Positions 33,301 through 45,344 of a DNA stretch of 64,000 nucleotides are shown here, one piece after another. Position 1 is the first letter of the stretch, and each line of letters begins with the position of its first letter. The translations under genes were made by a program, and so were the position numbers. A model generated the notes under the pieces. The model was not told the origin of the DNA, ran no database searches, and saw only the letters and a program-made list of their open reading frames with translations. Location of the stretch: assembly GCA_034509735.1 (NCBI GenBank), contig JACGWO010000004.1, positions 14,489,395 to 14,553,394 of the forward strand, given 5' to 3'. The DNA is from Sesamum alatum (taxonomy: Eukaryota; Streptophyta; Magnoliopsida; Lamiales; Pedaliaceae).

Positions 33301-35059
33301 CTTTTTTTTTTTTTTTTGGAAGAAGGTAAATTTCATAAAGAAAGAAGAATAAGTATAAAGAAGCAAGCATTGACAGAATCAATCAACGCCCCCAATTACT
33401 AGCAACTGCTACATCAAATTGCAAGCTGCACCTATACCAATCACCAAGCAGTATGCCAAATTCGATAAAGCGCTTGGCATTGCAGAGAATCCCCATAACC
33501 CTGACTGAGGATACGACAATGGATTTGCTCAAGAACAAAGGTCGCTAACACCTCCAGTTCCATCGCGGTAGACATGAAACGTCTAGCATTCCTCTCCTTC
33601 CACAAACCATACACCATGGCCGCCAATAATGCACGATAGGCGTAGTTAACAACGTGATTTCCTCTCCATCTCCTAGAAGCCCAATGCACGGCTTCCTTCT
33701 AATCGCGGGGAAGCCATGGAAAATTCACCCTATTCCTCAAGACTCCAAGACATCTCGCAGCATAAGGGCACCGAAAGAATAGGTGGGAATGAGTTTTCAT
33801 AGTTTGACGATCACAAAGAATGCAACATTGATCCAAATGACTCATCCATTCCTTGTCCATGGTGCTTAGTCGACATTGAATGGCTAGCCAAAGAATAAAA
33901 GAATTCCGGGGGATTTTAATCCCCCTTGCACTAACTTCAGACCCTCTATATGCCAAGGAACAAAGGCCGGCGCCCCTTGCAGTAACTTCAAGTCGTCTTT
34001 AACCGAATAAGCACCGGAACGTGCCTTCCATGCAACGCAGTCCACTCCACCCGTTAGGGAAGGAAGCTGGGCGGTAATCTCTGCGACAATCAATCGACGA
34101 ATAGTTGAAGGCCACCGTCATTCACCCTGTGACAACACGGACTGAAGGTACGCTGACTCCGGGATACCCGTAAGCCGCGACCCTCTCGGAAATCTGGTCA
34201 GCAAGACCCCCAAAGGATGCCATGTATCCATCCACACTTGGAATTTATCACCGGAGCCAACTGTGAATACATACCCGGGTAAGAGAAGCTCACGTTGCTT
34301 CAATAATATACGCCACCCCCACGAGCCAATGTTCGCATCAGCACACCAAACAGAATTATGGCGTAAGCGGTAAGAGTACACCCACTATACCCATAATGAA
34401 CTATTGATATACGTAGCCACATCCCACAGCAACTTCCCAATAAGAGCACAATTCAGGAGCTGAATAGATTGTATACCCAATCCCCCTTCTGTAGTCCCTT
34501 TTGTCACTTGCTCCAATGCAATTTTCACCACCCCCACAGTCCCTTGACCGTGCCACAGAAGCCTTCGAAGGCGTTTCTCAATCGCTTTTATAACCCCTTT
34601 CGGGAGGATGAACGCAGAGGCCCAAGTTTGACACATCGCGATAAGGACAAATTGTATTAGTTGCACTCGACCTGCGAACGATAGATTAATACCACCCCAA
34701 GAACTAATCTTGGTTTCCAGCCTTAGAAGAAGAGGTTGGCAATCCGATAATGTTAACTGTGAGTGAATGAGCGGAACTCCAAGGTAACGGATAGGAAGGG
34801 AACTGATAGATATTCCAGCCGCCGCAACCAACTCCGCTGATGCATTAACAACGCCCTTCAAAACAAATAATTGACTCTTCTCAAGGCTAACCCTCATCCC
34901 CGATAACGCTTCAAATTCTGCTAGCCCTTCACGCAGCACACCCACAGATTGGGGCGTCCCTTCGCAGAATAGGAGGAGGTCGTCGGCAAAACAAAGCTGG
35001 AAAATCTTCAACTCATGACAGTGCCAATGATACCGAAACACCACATTCAACTCAATTTT
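33301..35059 (-). mobile_element. L1-type LINE of a second family, 5'-truncated, abutting the first
   Basis: The T-run at 33302-33317 is its poly(A) tail and lies exactly where the neighbouring LINE breaks off, so it inserted into that element. It keeps the RT palm to the zf-RVT domain and lacks RNase H. The 5' break at 35059/35060 is the start of the right-hand direct repeat, and no target duplication is seen. Confidence 0.75.
33441..35059 (-). pseudogene. LINE ORF2 (RT C-terminal half, zf-RVT) pseudogene
   Basis: 35059-34385 begins near the catalytic box (LCFADDLLLFCEGTPQSV; FADD intact) and continues through the thumb (GMRVSLEKSQLFVLKGV, LPIRYLGVPLIHSQLTLSDC, LLWHGQG). 34381-34118 and 34093-33884 carry the connector (WGWRILLKQRELLLPGYVF, VWMDTWHPLGVLLTRFP, DCVAWKARSGAYSVKDDLKL). 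33956-33699 holds zf-RVT (CCILCDRQTMKTHSHLFFRC) and 33689-33441 the end (YRALLAAMVYGLWKERNARR). Stops and a frameshift near 33950 inactivate it. Absence of RNase H distinguishes this family from the flanking LINE. Confidence 0.8.
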
Positions 35060-35523
35060 TGTCATCCTAATGTCTTCAATTTTTCTTTGTGAAGTGTTGT
35101 TCTCCTCTCAGTTTGTGTTGGAAACATATTTGTGTGTAAGTTACGAGGGATCTGTATTTATATTGGTTGTGTCTTATGAATGAAGTATTTTACCCTTTCC
35201 TATACTCCCTTTCCGCCTCACATGTTGACGTGAGGATTCCGTCAACTATAACGTTCCTTGAATAGAAAAGACCAAAACTGTTAAAAAGTTGATAGTTTGA
35301 AACTAAAAGTGTTAACCCTGATAGTTTAAGGATCGCAAAAGTGGTCAAGTATAAGGACCAAAATTACAATTTCACCTTAAATTTCCTTGTTCATGTGATC
35401 AATGCATTTTCCGATGTTCAATTGTTTCGAAAAATTCTTTTACGATTATTTTCTGTTGGAAAATTGTCGGAAATTATTCTCTTCCTGTTCTCTTTGAACA
35501 GAAGGGTTTCGTCGAAGAAAGCA
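35060..35523 (+). repeat. Right copy of the 465-bp direct repeat
   Basis: Same sequence as 29954-30421 with scattered substitutions and small indels. It starts directly at the 5' break of the second LINE. Confidence 0.75.
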
Positions 35524-36503
35524 CCCATTTTAGATTGAAAAAGTAAATAAATGCTGCTGCATTAAAAATCATCTAACATCTGTTCTTTTGGTCAATACAT
35601 GCATGCATGTATATATTAATTACAATAAAAAATACAACAAAATTTAAGATAAAAAAAAAATAAAAATCCAATTCTCAATTAGATTGGCACTCATCAAACA
35701 GCAATAATGCAAATTATCCCCCCACCATTTGCGCCATAAAAGTCCAAACCCCACTTCAATTATCGTCTTCTTTGACCTTACTCTCCTTCATGAATTAAGA
35801 TCACCTCTCTCGCCTAACACTTCTTTAATTTTTAGTATTTCTAATTAATTATACTATTTTAAACCCTTGTTTAATAATTTAATTTGCGACTCTTACCTTT
35901 GCCTTTTGTCCTCTTTACAATTAGAGGCTGAGTACATTATTGTCTAACCAATTAAAGAAACTAAGTCATGAGTATGTAGCATCTCTTTGACTGAGTTCAT
36001 GAGATGGCTACTAAAGTCTATATATATTAATAACATTTTTTAAAGTTGACATTTGATGAAATTCTCAAAAGTAAAGGCGTGTATACAAAGCCTATAGAAT
36101 TGTCAAAAAAGATATAAGGAAATCGTGACTTATATTTAAAATTAAAGCAAGCTTCTTTTAATCTCTAAAAATTTTATTTATAAAATTTGAGAACTTATTT
36201 TGAAAATAAATTTCGTCACTCTATAAACTTCAACAAAATTATTTATTAAAATATTGTAAATAAATTTAACCAAATACATATATATATATACACCTACTAA
36301 ATGCCGCTATACTAAAAAAGTTACCACCATTTGGATCTTTGACGTTTTTTAGTTATAAGAAAGAGATCTATAATGTGAATGATTAGTTTTTAGGGACAGA
36401 TATAGAAGTAAAAATTTAATGGGTTGGACAATTTTCTTTTATGTACGACTTTGCTATTCTTGACTTGCATTGCCACATTGTTGAGGGATATTAAAATAAT
36501 TGG
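35524..36503. other. Gene-free AT-rich stretch
   Basis: No ORF, RNA gene or transposon terminus recognised. The only notable string is the palindromic run ATGCATGCATGTATATATT near 35600. Confidence 0.5.
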
Positions 36504-36757
36504 GTTTAATGCAATTTACTCTCATGTGATATTGCAAATAGCAAATTTCCCCATGTGAAAAAAATAATAATTTATCTCTCTGTATTTTGCAAAATGAGCA
36601 ATTTACCTCCCTAGGCAGGGAGGTAAATTGCTACATTTTGAAAAATATAAGGGAGTAAATTGCTTCATTTTAAAAAATACTGGGGGATAAATTACTATTT
36701 ATTTTTTCATACGGGGATAATTTGCAATATCAAAAGGGGATTGCTTGCATTTTTTCC
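36504..36757. mobile_element. Short foldback MITE
   Basis: The left arm (AATGCAATTTACTCTCATGT ... GCAATTTACCTCCCT) is complementary along nearly its whole length to the right arm (CAGGGAGGTAAATTGC ... GGGGATTGCTTGCATT), meeting at CTAGGCAGG near 36612. The arms also contain repeats of GCAATTTAC. No coding capacity. Confidence 0.6.
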
Positions 36758-37202
36758 TAAATAAAATTATTAGAGGTATTAATATATACCAAAAAAAAAA
36801 AAAAGAAATTCAAAATTTGGGGCTTGGATATTCTATGTTTATTGCAGTCTTTTGTATTTCTTTATTTCGATTAAACGAATACTTAAACTTTGACATTAAT
36901 CACGAATTAATTTGTCAACTTGATATTTTAGTTATAATTACATGCATAAAGACCATTTCTATTTTGAGAGAGAGAGAGATTTGTATAATAAATTTACCTG
37001 CCCTTCCCGTTATGGAACCCGTTGATGCATATATCCTTATCTAAAAGTTTAATATGTTAGAAAGAAAAATTATTTAGTATTAGTATTTTAATACTCATTC
37101 TTACGCGTAAACCTTGCACGTAATGTTTGTTTTATTTTTTTTAAATAAGTAGCAATGAGATTCGAACATAATACTTTTTGTTTAGTCAAACTCTGATACC
37201 AT
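36758..37202. other. Gene-free stretch
   Basis: AT-rich with an A-run near 36790 and a short GA repeat (36967-36981). The plus-strand ORF 36745-37044 shows no domain and begins in the MITE, so it is not called. Confidence 0.5.
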
Positions 37203-37492
37203 CACTAAGAAATATAATATTTAACCACAGTTAATTGTAATGATTAAAAGATAAATAATTATAGTAAATAATTATTCACTACGAACATGCAATATTTTTT
37301 TACGTGATTTTTTGAAGTATGGCTAAAGCATTGCTATGACTAAGAGCCATATCAAAATATTTTTACCATGGTAATAAGTTTAAGTTTTTTTTTTTTTTAT
37401 CAATTTTATTTAAATGGTTAATAGTACTCATTTATCACGACTTTTAAAAATAATCATTAAAATGTAGCCACTGAAAAATTTTCTTCCCAGTG
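37203..37492 (-). mobile_element. CACTA-like MITE, inverted copy of the 29529 family
   Basis: The minus strand starts CACTGGGAAGAAAATTTTTC and ends ATATTTCTTAGTG, 290 bp. Internal motifs (TAGCCATA, TACCATGG, TTCGTAGTGAATAATTATTTA) match the copy at 29529-29848 in order. No gene. Confidence 0.55.
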
Positions 37493-37589
37493 AATATTAA
37501 ATAACTACATTTAAAACCTTCAATTGATAGAAAGAAAAATCATTTGATATTAGTATGTTAAACAAAATGGAAGTATGCAATACTTTTCT

Positions 37590-38190
37590 CCTATGATACA
37601 TGGATATAGACACGATGACACGGACACGATATAATACAGACACGCCGACACAGAAATTTTTAATAAATTAGGACACGACATAACACTGATATGGCTATAT
37701 ATAATATATGTTTTGATATATATTCTAAATTTCTCTTAAAATTAAAATACGCAATATGAGAAATATCAAGACAAAATATAAAATAAGCATGTCTTATATC
37801 AAAAATTTTAACCAAAATACATGAATTCAAAAATATAAATAATCAGTAGGGATCTAGGGAATAAAGTCCACAAGAGAAAGCTACAGAAATCGGACAAAAA
37901 CTATAATGCACTCGTACTCTAAAAAATCACTCGATATAGTGTTGGATGCGTGTAGAACATGAACACAGTTTAAACCCGTCTTTAATATGTTGGACATGTT
38001 ATAGGCGTGCCCTAAAATATAAAATAAAAAAAAAGGACACAGTGTTAGACACATCTGTTGGCGTGTTCGACACACAGCGTCACAGCAGCCATAGGTATGA
38101 ACTACGAAGTATGAACAGTCGAGGAGAGTAGCGCCGCAGAATTCCAAGAAAGGTTTATATGTTTCAAATGCCAAAGAGAATCCTACAAAC
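37590..38190. repeat. Region rich in GACAC motifs
   Basis: Many near copies of GACAC/GTGTC (for example ATAGACACGATGACACGGAC, GGACACGACATAACAC, and around 38040-38090 GTGTTAGACACATCTGTTGG). A minus-strand ORF of 97 codons (38174-37881) covers part of it but has no recognisable domain. I treat it as a decayed repeat and not as a gene. Confidence 0.35.
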
Positions 38191-38899
38191 TTTCAAACGA
38201 AATGATGGAATTATGAGTTGGTATTACATGTGATCTTGCTAAGTTCTTTCTCTTGGCTTTGTCCAAACCAGTTGATTCCTATGAGCATCTCAATCTTTGA
38301 GGGTTGACTTTGACTCTGTAAGTCTCTCACTTTCCTCTCCCCTTTTCCACTAATTAAATTTGGAGTAAGAGGGTGGTCGGATGCATGATTTATAAATTTT
38401 TGAAAATATTTTATTAAATATTTGAAAACTTATAAGATATTGAAAAATATTGATAAACTTGAGTGAATGAGCTAATAAGATTCAAAAGCAAGATATACGG
38501 AGCTGAAGCTCATTTAAAAAGAAGTAAAGAGTTATGAATTTATTTTTGAAATTTAAACAGATTCTTTCAATTTTAAATGTATTAATTACGTCATTAACAG
38601 TAGTAATACATATTACCCAAATACTTTTAAGAGTTTATGTTAAAATAAAATTAAATATCTTATAAGCTCTAAAAATATTTTATAAAATATATAGCTTATA
38701 AAAATTTTAAATAAATTTTGGCAAAGCACAGTCTAAATCGTGAAAAAAATAGTTTTTATATTTGATTTTAAGGTCCTCTCGAGATAGGTTTTTAATTAAT
38801 GTTGGGATCTCCGCTTATTATTCGGAATACAAATCCGTGTTTCCCATCTAAATCTAAAACTTGTGCGGCGTTTTCCTGGAAGGACTTATGTTTGTGACT
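38191..38899. other. Gene-free AT-rich stretch
   Basis: No ORF of note and no recognised transposon end. The T-rich GACTTTTTTAGG at about 38897 may be a worn tail of the minus-strand LINE that follows. Confidence 0.45.
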
Positions 38900-38949
38900 T
38901 TTTTAGGAGAAAGACAGTATTATATTCATTGAAAGATGCTAAAAATATT

Positions 38950-41900
38950 GTAGTTCAAATGAACAGGAACAAGGAATGACGGGCTTGGAAAATTAGATCT
39001 TCAGAACTTCCGTAACCCGTTGAAGATTAGTCAATTCTTGCTCCACCATAGCATCCACCCAATAACTAAAAACAATGTAAGATTTTGATCATCAAGTTGA
39101 GCTCTCATCCATCTAACCCAATCTTCAATGTCCAAATGGGCAGCTGAGTTCACTGTTGGGAGCGACGACATTGCCTAGATCCACCTTGCAAAGGTGCAAC
39201 GAATCAGGGCATGTGTTATGTCTTCAAATGGTTCCATGCACCGTGGACAGCTGTCACCTACAACAAGTACCCTTTTTCCCAGATTCACCATGCAGGTAGG
39301 AAGGGCATTGTGACACACTTTCCAGGCGAATAATTGTACTTCCAAAGGAATCATTGTGTTCCAAACAAATTTCTAACAAGCCTTCGGATTTGACGTCGAA
39401 GCCAATGCTGGAGAGGAACTCAAGTCTGTAGCACTATGCGTCTCAAGATGGTAGGCTCTATTGATTGAAAAGTGACCTATTTTCTCATAGTGCCAGATCA
39501 AGAGGTCCTCGAGTCCAACATTATTCAGTTGGATTGACAAAATGAGCACAATCTCCATAATTGCCACAATTTCATCGCATATCAAAGCTTCATTCCACTG
39601 GCTACCATTTTTCATGATGAGTGTGTCAACTGTTGTAGTTAGCGAAAGGTTTCTTAGTGGTGTCACAAGCTGCAACGTTGTGGGTAGCAACAACCACCTA
39701 TGCCTGCAGATTCGTACACTTTTCAGAGGTCCTATTCGCTTTCTGGGGCCTGTTATTACAATATACCTAGCAGCAACGACCGAGTGCCATGTAAGTGAAA
39801 CTTGAGCGTCAACAATGTGTTAATCCATAAAGTATTTTTGCTTCAGAATCTAGTGCAACAGACTCTCGGAGCACGATGCTATTAGGCGCACTTGCTTCGC
39901 CAACATTGCCAAGTTGAATGCCTTTAGATTACGAAAGCCAAGTCCCCTTCTGTCCTATGCATATAGAATTTCTTCCAAGCCAACCATTGTGTCTTTCGCG
40001 AATCCCTTGTTTGCTAGAAGATATCTGCCACAACGCTTTCAATTTCACGAATCAAAGAGTCCAGAATTTTGAAGCAACTCATGAGGTAGCTAGGAATGAC
40101 ATGAACAACGGCTTTGATCATAACAACCCACCCTACCAGAGAGGAAAGCTTGGCAACCACTCATGAAGTATCCTCTAGATTCTAACTTTGATGCTTATGA
40201 AGACCTAAATGTCCTACAATTTTCAGTATGCCCAAACTTTGATACGTGCTTATCAGAGATTTGAACACCCGACACTCCCGCAAGGCTTTCACAAATGTCA
40301 TGAGGTGTGCTCCTGCTACAAGAACATCGCTAGTTTCTCTAGATTTACTTCGAGTCCAGAAGCATCTTCAATCCATTGCGACAACCTAGAATAGTCTCCA
40401 TCACCTCGTGTGTTGCCTAATAGTAGATCATTGTATCATTACTGAATAGAAAGTGAGAAGTATAGGGTGCTCGTGGGCGAATAGAGATTCCATATAACGC
40501 GCGTTCCTCCTTCTATATCATGCAACTTGAAGCTTTTCACAAAATAAGAGCAAGTATGGAGATAGGGGATCTCCTTGACGGAGACCCCATTTTGGCCAAC
40601 GGAAACCAAATTGTGACCACCCTAATATAAGTGAGTAGGATACTATTGATATGAACAACATTATAAACGATACGATATTTGGATTAAAACCTATTCTAAG
40701 CAGCACTCTCTCAAGAAAAGTCCATTTGACTATGTCATAAGCCTTACTGATGTCGAGTTTCAACTCCATGTGGCCTACGGATCCCCATAGTTTCTTTAAC
40801 AAGTAATGATTTAATTTGTAAGCGATAAGAACATTTTTTCTCCATTGGATGAAGGCCACTTGTGAAATGAGATAATACCATTCAGGGTAGGTTTTATCTT
40901 ATTTGCTATCGTTTTAGAAGCTATCTTATAGACTATGTTACAAAGGCTAATAGGTCGAACTGGGTAAATTTTTCGAAGTTCGCAAATTTATGAATTAAGA
41001 GTATGTGTGTATAATTGAATTGATCTTTTAGAATTCTATTGTTCGGGAAATCAAGGATGCATTTGATGACATCCGAGCCTACGATATGCCAAAATTTCTG
41101 GAAGAAGATAGGAGACATACCGTCAGGGCCTAGTGATTTGTATGGATATATCTGAGACAGAGCAATTCGTATCTCCCCAGGGTATGGCCTAAGAAGGGCT
41201 TTGTTCATCGCCTTGCTAACTTGGTTCCATAGTCGCGATATATCATCAATTGCACTCATCATCGGTTTGATAGATTGAAACATCCCAGAAAAGTATCCAC
41301 TGATTATCCTCTCAATATCCACCGCCTCTGTGCACCTGTATCTATTCTCGTCTTGAATTTGAGTTATATCATTTTGTCTCCGATGCTCGCTAGCTCAAGT
41401 GTGAAAGTAGCAGGTTTTCCAGTTGCCCTCACAAAGCCACTGAGATTTTCCTCGTTCCTTCCACAATAATTCTTCCTGTGTAAACAACTCTTCTAACTCA
41501 ATCTTTAGCATGTTCAATTCCTATTTTGAGTATTTATAATGTACCATCTAAATCTCTTGAATATTATATTCTAAAGTACAAACTTGCCATCGAACATTGT
41601 CAAAGTTCTTGCAACTCCACTGAAGAAGGTTCAATCTACATTCATGAATTTTACTCTAGATCCAGTTTGAAGAGTTCTCTTTACCGTTGCCTACCCACCC
41701 TCTTTGGACGACCTATTCACATACAACGGAGTGTAAGCATGCTACCTCAAAACAAAATGACTTCATCTTACAGGTGGCCTTGCTTGGGAGGTGTTGGAGG
41801 TCTATGAAAAGAGTTGCTTGGTTAGAGTAAATAACGGGTAGGTGATGAACCACAACAAACCATAAGCGATTTGACAACTCGACTTGACACAAGCTTGGTC

Positions 41901-42403
41901 TAACTATTCATGCACCATTTTCAAATGTTCTTTATGATTTCTCTAAGTATAGGTGAACCTCGATAACCCAAATCAGTAGATTGCAAGTCAAGTGGTATTC
42001 TCAAAAGTCATTGATTTTCCAAGCCGAGCAATGATGCTTCCCTTGCTTCTCGTTTTGGTGCAATATTTCGTTAAAGTTACTAGTACAAATCTAGGCTCTG
42101 ATTAAAGCTAGACTTAAGCATTGGAGAATTTCCACAATTGGTTCCATCTCGAGTGTCTCAGGATGCCTGTAGAAACCAGTGAACCTCCACCTATACTTCC
42201 TTCGTTGGTTGAATTATAGCATTTATGTGATTAGTTTTTTTAAAATGCTTGAATGAATAGATCGATATTTGTTCGCCATATTAGTGGCAAATCACCTGCA
42301 GTTCCTCTTGATTTCACACTCATACCTAAATAATTGAATTTCTTCATGAGAATTTCGCATTGTCGCCTCTTGCACTTGGTCTGGAAGAGGAAGACTAAGT
42401 CGG
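38950..42403 (-). pseudogene. LINE ORF2, main part (endonuclease, RT, zf-RVT), decayed
   Basis: Endonuclease pieces: TKCKRRQCEILMKKFNYLGM at 42390-42330, WRFTGFYRHPETLEM near 42190, FNEILHQNEKQGKHHC near 42080. Linker: LEELFTQEELLWKERGKSQW near 41480. RT: 41322-40933 (SLGPDGMSPIFFQKFWHIVG, DQFNYTHILLIHK) and 40859-40518 (LKLDISKAYDIVKWTFLERV, WGLRQGDPLSPYLLLFCEKL). The region 40500-39700 is badly degraded. 39693-39373 and 39360-39190 carry the connector and zf-RVT (LLIWHYEKIGHFSINRAYHL, then CPRCMEPFEDITHALIRC). Stops and shifts are numerous. The upstream endonuclease start lies beyond the inserted LTR. Confidence 0.75.
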
Positions 42404-43267
42404 TGAAGGAATCGGCACAAGCTCGAGATGTAAATAAGCAATGGAAGCAAATAATAAGGCATGAAAGGGATCAAACCCCATGTTATTCCGGCTATTCGTG
42501 CACTTGTACACCAACTAGTTGATGTAATGTCAAAGAAAATATACCTCTTTGAAAGAATGGAGTGTCCACACTTCAAAAGCTCACCTCAACAAACACCTCT
42601 GTTCCTTTGTCCACACAAGAACAAAGCTTATGCTCTCTCTAGAAAGTCCACACAAACACTAACTTTTGAGTCTAGAGTCTTGCTAGAAACTCAAAAGACC
42701 TGGGCTAAAAGAACACTTTTATGAAGTAGAATGTCTTCTAGATAAACTCAAGAGAAGCTTGAACCAATTTCAAGTTCTTGAGCTTGAAGTCGAAGAGAGA
42801 AAATATCTCTTAATGCTAGCAAGACAGAAGAGGTAAAGGAGAGATATGGGGAAAGAAATGAAGACACTCGAGGGACGTAAGAACCACCTCATGCTTGGAC
42901 ATTCCCTTTTAAACAGAGGGAGTGGTTTGCTCCCAGTGTCAGGAGCCTTTGTCAAGCTTTAGCTATGCCTTAGTCCAATGTCCTCATTACATGGTAGGAC
43001 CTTGTTGGCCCTTGGGGTCCCTTTGTTTTGACCAAGTTAGAATTAAATATACTTTGATTTCGGATTAGGAATTAATTCATCCAATCAATCATTTCAGTCG
43101 TATCAAATCTTTATTTAATTCTTGGACCTAATTAACTAATTTAATAAATTAATCACAAATTCAAATATTTGACTAATCCAATTAATTAACACTTTGGATT
43201 TTCTATCAAATAGGACCTAAATAAATTATTTATTTATTTAAGTAACTAATGTAAACTCCTTTAAAGA

Positions 43268-43270
<3 letters not shown>

Positions 43271-43302
<32 letters not shown>
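43271..43302. repeat. (CT)n microsatellite
   Basis: About 15 perfect CT units inside the solo LTR. Confidence 0.9.
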
Positions 43303-43305
<3 letters not shown>

Positions 43306-43965
43306 TGAATTAACTTTTCAATTAATTTTCCATCCGAAAATAATTCTTCAATTAATTTCTCAATATAGTTAGTGCGTGTATGTGTGACCCTTATAGGTCC
43401 ACCTTCAGCTACTCTTGAGCTTGTATCACTTATACAATTTAATTTTGCAACTAACTTCCTATAGATTAATTTGATCATATTCAATTAATCACTCTTTGAT
43501 TGACCTACAAATCCAAGAGTACCCATTACCATGGGTTTCCCTCTAGCAAGCGTCGATGGCATTAGGAATAGGTCAAAATGATTTGAACCTTAAACTGAGA
43601 TACCATATAGATACGGTCCTTTTATCAAGCTATCTTCCAATCAATGTCCAAGAGCACGGGATTCTAAATTAATTTTCATACTTGACTTTAGTAAATATGT
43701 ATCCACTCTTGATTTTGTTTCTCATTAATCAACATAGAAAAACTACTTTCCTATATGATCAACGACTATGACCACAGACGTCTAGAGATTGACACACTCT
43801 AAAGGACACAAGAGATCACCATCATCTCATGATGGGTGATAGATCCCTTCTTGGGACGCACCAACCTCATGGATGTTTAATTGTACTGGTGCAGGACTTT
43901 TGACATTCATGTAATACCGTATCACATCAACCAAGACCAAGGTACAACCACCCCATACACAAGAC

Positions 43966-44818
43966 TAGGGGTGGCAACAGGGCGGTGGTCAAGATTGGAC
44001 CGGCTATCAACTACTTTTTTTTTAGGCGGGATCCATTGGAATTGTAACTGCGAATGGAAGTGGGCCTGCTAGCTATGATGCTGCTGAAGGAGTCGGGACT
44101 AGATACAGGTCTCGATCTCACTCTATAAAGTCAAGGTGAGGATACTATCAAAACGCTTCTCAATCATAGAAGCAATGCTTGGATCAAATAGTTTATATAG
44201 AGGTGGGGATTTGCTACACGATCGAGATAAAGAGAATAGAGAACCACTCCATAAACAAGACAAGAGAGTATTCGATAGACAAGCCCCTTCCTTGTAGGTT
44301 TGGGTGGACCCGGGACCCGCCCCGCCTCGGTTATTTTTCAACCCGGTAGACCCGGTTTTTTTAATTTTTTATTTGTTTTACAAATTTAAAAAATAAAATT
44401 TAATATATCAATTACAAATAAAATTAATTGTTCATGATCTAACTCAAATTCAAGTCAAAAAAGAATTTCAAGTACAAATAAAATTGTTCATAATAGAACA
44501 ACTCAAATAATTCATATTGAATTGTTTATTACACATTAGTAACAACTTCTTCGTCTTTCTCATCGTTAAATATTGTGGGACAAATTTTTAATTCATCAAC
44601 TATTCAACATGTACCTAACAATAAATACATTAAATGATACAATATTTTGTTAGTGTTTATTCTATCATAATAAAATAAATAAATATATATATATATATAT
44701 CTCTAAATGGGCCGGGTCCTTAGGGACTCGGGACCCACCCTGGACCCGGCCGGGTCCTAATTCATAGGACCCGTTACCCGCCCCATTAAGGCGGGTCCCG
44801 ATTGGATTGCCACCCCTT
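43966..44818 (+). mobile_element. hAT-like non-autonomous element, copy with an insert
   Basis: Starts TAGGGGTGGCAAC and ends ATTGCCACCCCTT (last base mutated from A). It is flanked by perfect 8-bp duplications CACAAGAC (43958-43965 and 44819-44826). The 12-bp terminal repeats and 8-bp duplication are hAT features. Subterminal regions are rich in GGGCGGGT/GACCCG motifs, with an AT-rich middle that matches 48900-49200. It differs from the other copies by a 312-bp segment at 43985-44296. Confidence 0.75.
43985..44296. other. Foreign 312-bp segment inside the hAT-like element
   Basis: Absent from the copy at 48755-49355, where the flanking motifs GGGCGG and GGTTTGGGTGGACCC are nearly adjacent. 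Balanced base composition (for example GTGGGCCTGCTAGCTATGAT) unlike the GC-rich ends and AT-rich middle of the element. No ORF of recognisable function. Its texture recalls plant mitochondrial intergenic DNA, but that is only an impression. It could equally be host or filler DNA. Confidence 0.45.
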
Positions 44819-45344
44819 CACAAGACTACTGTGGCTCCTCAGGTTCGTGGACTAAATTCCTGTACTATAGCAACTAAGGCTTCTAGTCATACCAATCATG
44901 CCACACGGACTTTCATATGACAACTCATATGAGTCAATTCAGTGAACTCGACAACCCATTTTTCAAGCACCCATTAAAGTACATAGACGTCTTGCGTCTG
45001 TCATTGATGAAATGCAACACTCATCACATGAATGCGTCACTCAGTGCCATTATCTACAGAACGCCTCAATGCTCATTTTTGAGGGTTCTCGACTTAGAAC
45101 ATTTTAGACTAACTATTGAAAGTTTGTTGCATAGTCGCAATGAAATGTGCGAACAGACTTCACTAGTTTATTTGGTTTATGGGCTTTGTCCGAGAAATAC
45201 AGGAATAATATATAATCATAACAGAACAAAGATAACTAGTGAATAAACCATATTCATGATATTTAACATTACATCAAATAAGATCATTTACAGTAGATTA
45301 CAAAAAGCCAACTTAATTGGGTTTTTTTTTCACCTACACTAACA

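Larger units (their letters stand above)
42404..45344 (-). mobile_element. Solo LTR inserted in the LINE endonuclease
   Basis: On the minus strand the insert starts TGTTAGTGTAGGTG and ends GCCGATTCCTTCA, i.e. TG...CA. It is flanked by GTCGG (42399-42403) and GTCGA (45345-45349) on the plus strand, a 5-bp duplication with one mismatch. Without the hAT-like insertion and its duplication the LTR is about 2.08 kb. A TATA-like TTTAAAAGG on the minus strand lies near 42910. There is no coding sequence and no second LTR, so recombination to a solo LTR is the likely origin. Length and TGTTAG start suggest a Copia-type element. It includes a CT microsatellite (43271-43302). ORFs at 42461-42724 and 44917-45246 are not supported as genes. 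Confidence 0.65.

Noticed and set aside
29954..35523. The two 465-bp repeats as LTRs of one retrotransposon
   Set aside because: They start TG and end CA, but there is no primer site after the left copy, no polypurine tract before the right one, and the interior consists of two LINEs with their own poly(A) tails.
37881..38174. 97-codon minus-strand ORF
   Set aside because: Lies in a repeat rich in GACAC motifs; Cys-rich by composition and matches nothing recognised.
42292..42724. ORFs of 62-94 codons on both strands at the edge of the solo LTR
   Set aside because: One minus-strand frame crosses the LTR/LINE junction and the plus-strand ones are shadows; the endonuclease reading of the LINE side is stronger.
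44917..45246. 109-codon ORF downstream of the hAT-like element
   Set aside because: It lies within the solo LTR; no domain and no start or splice context. LTR sequence explains it.
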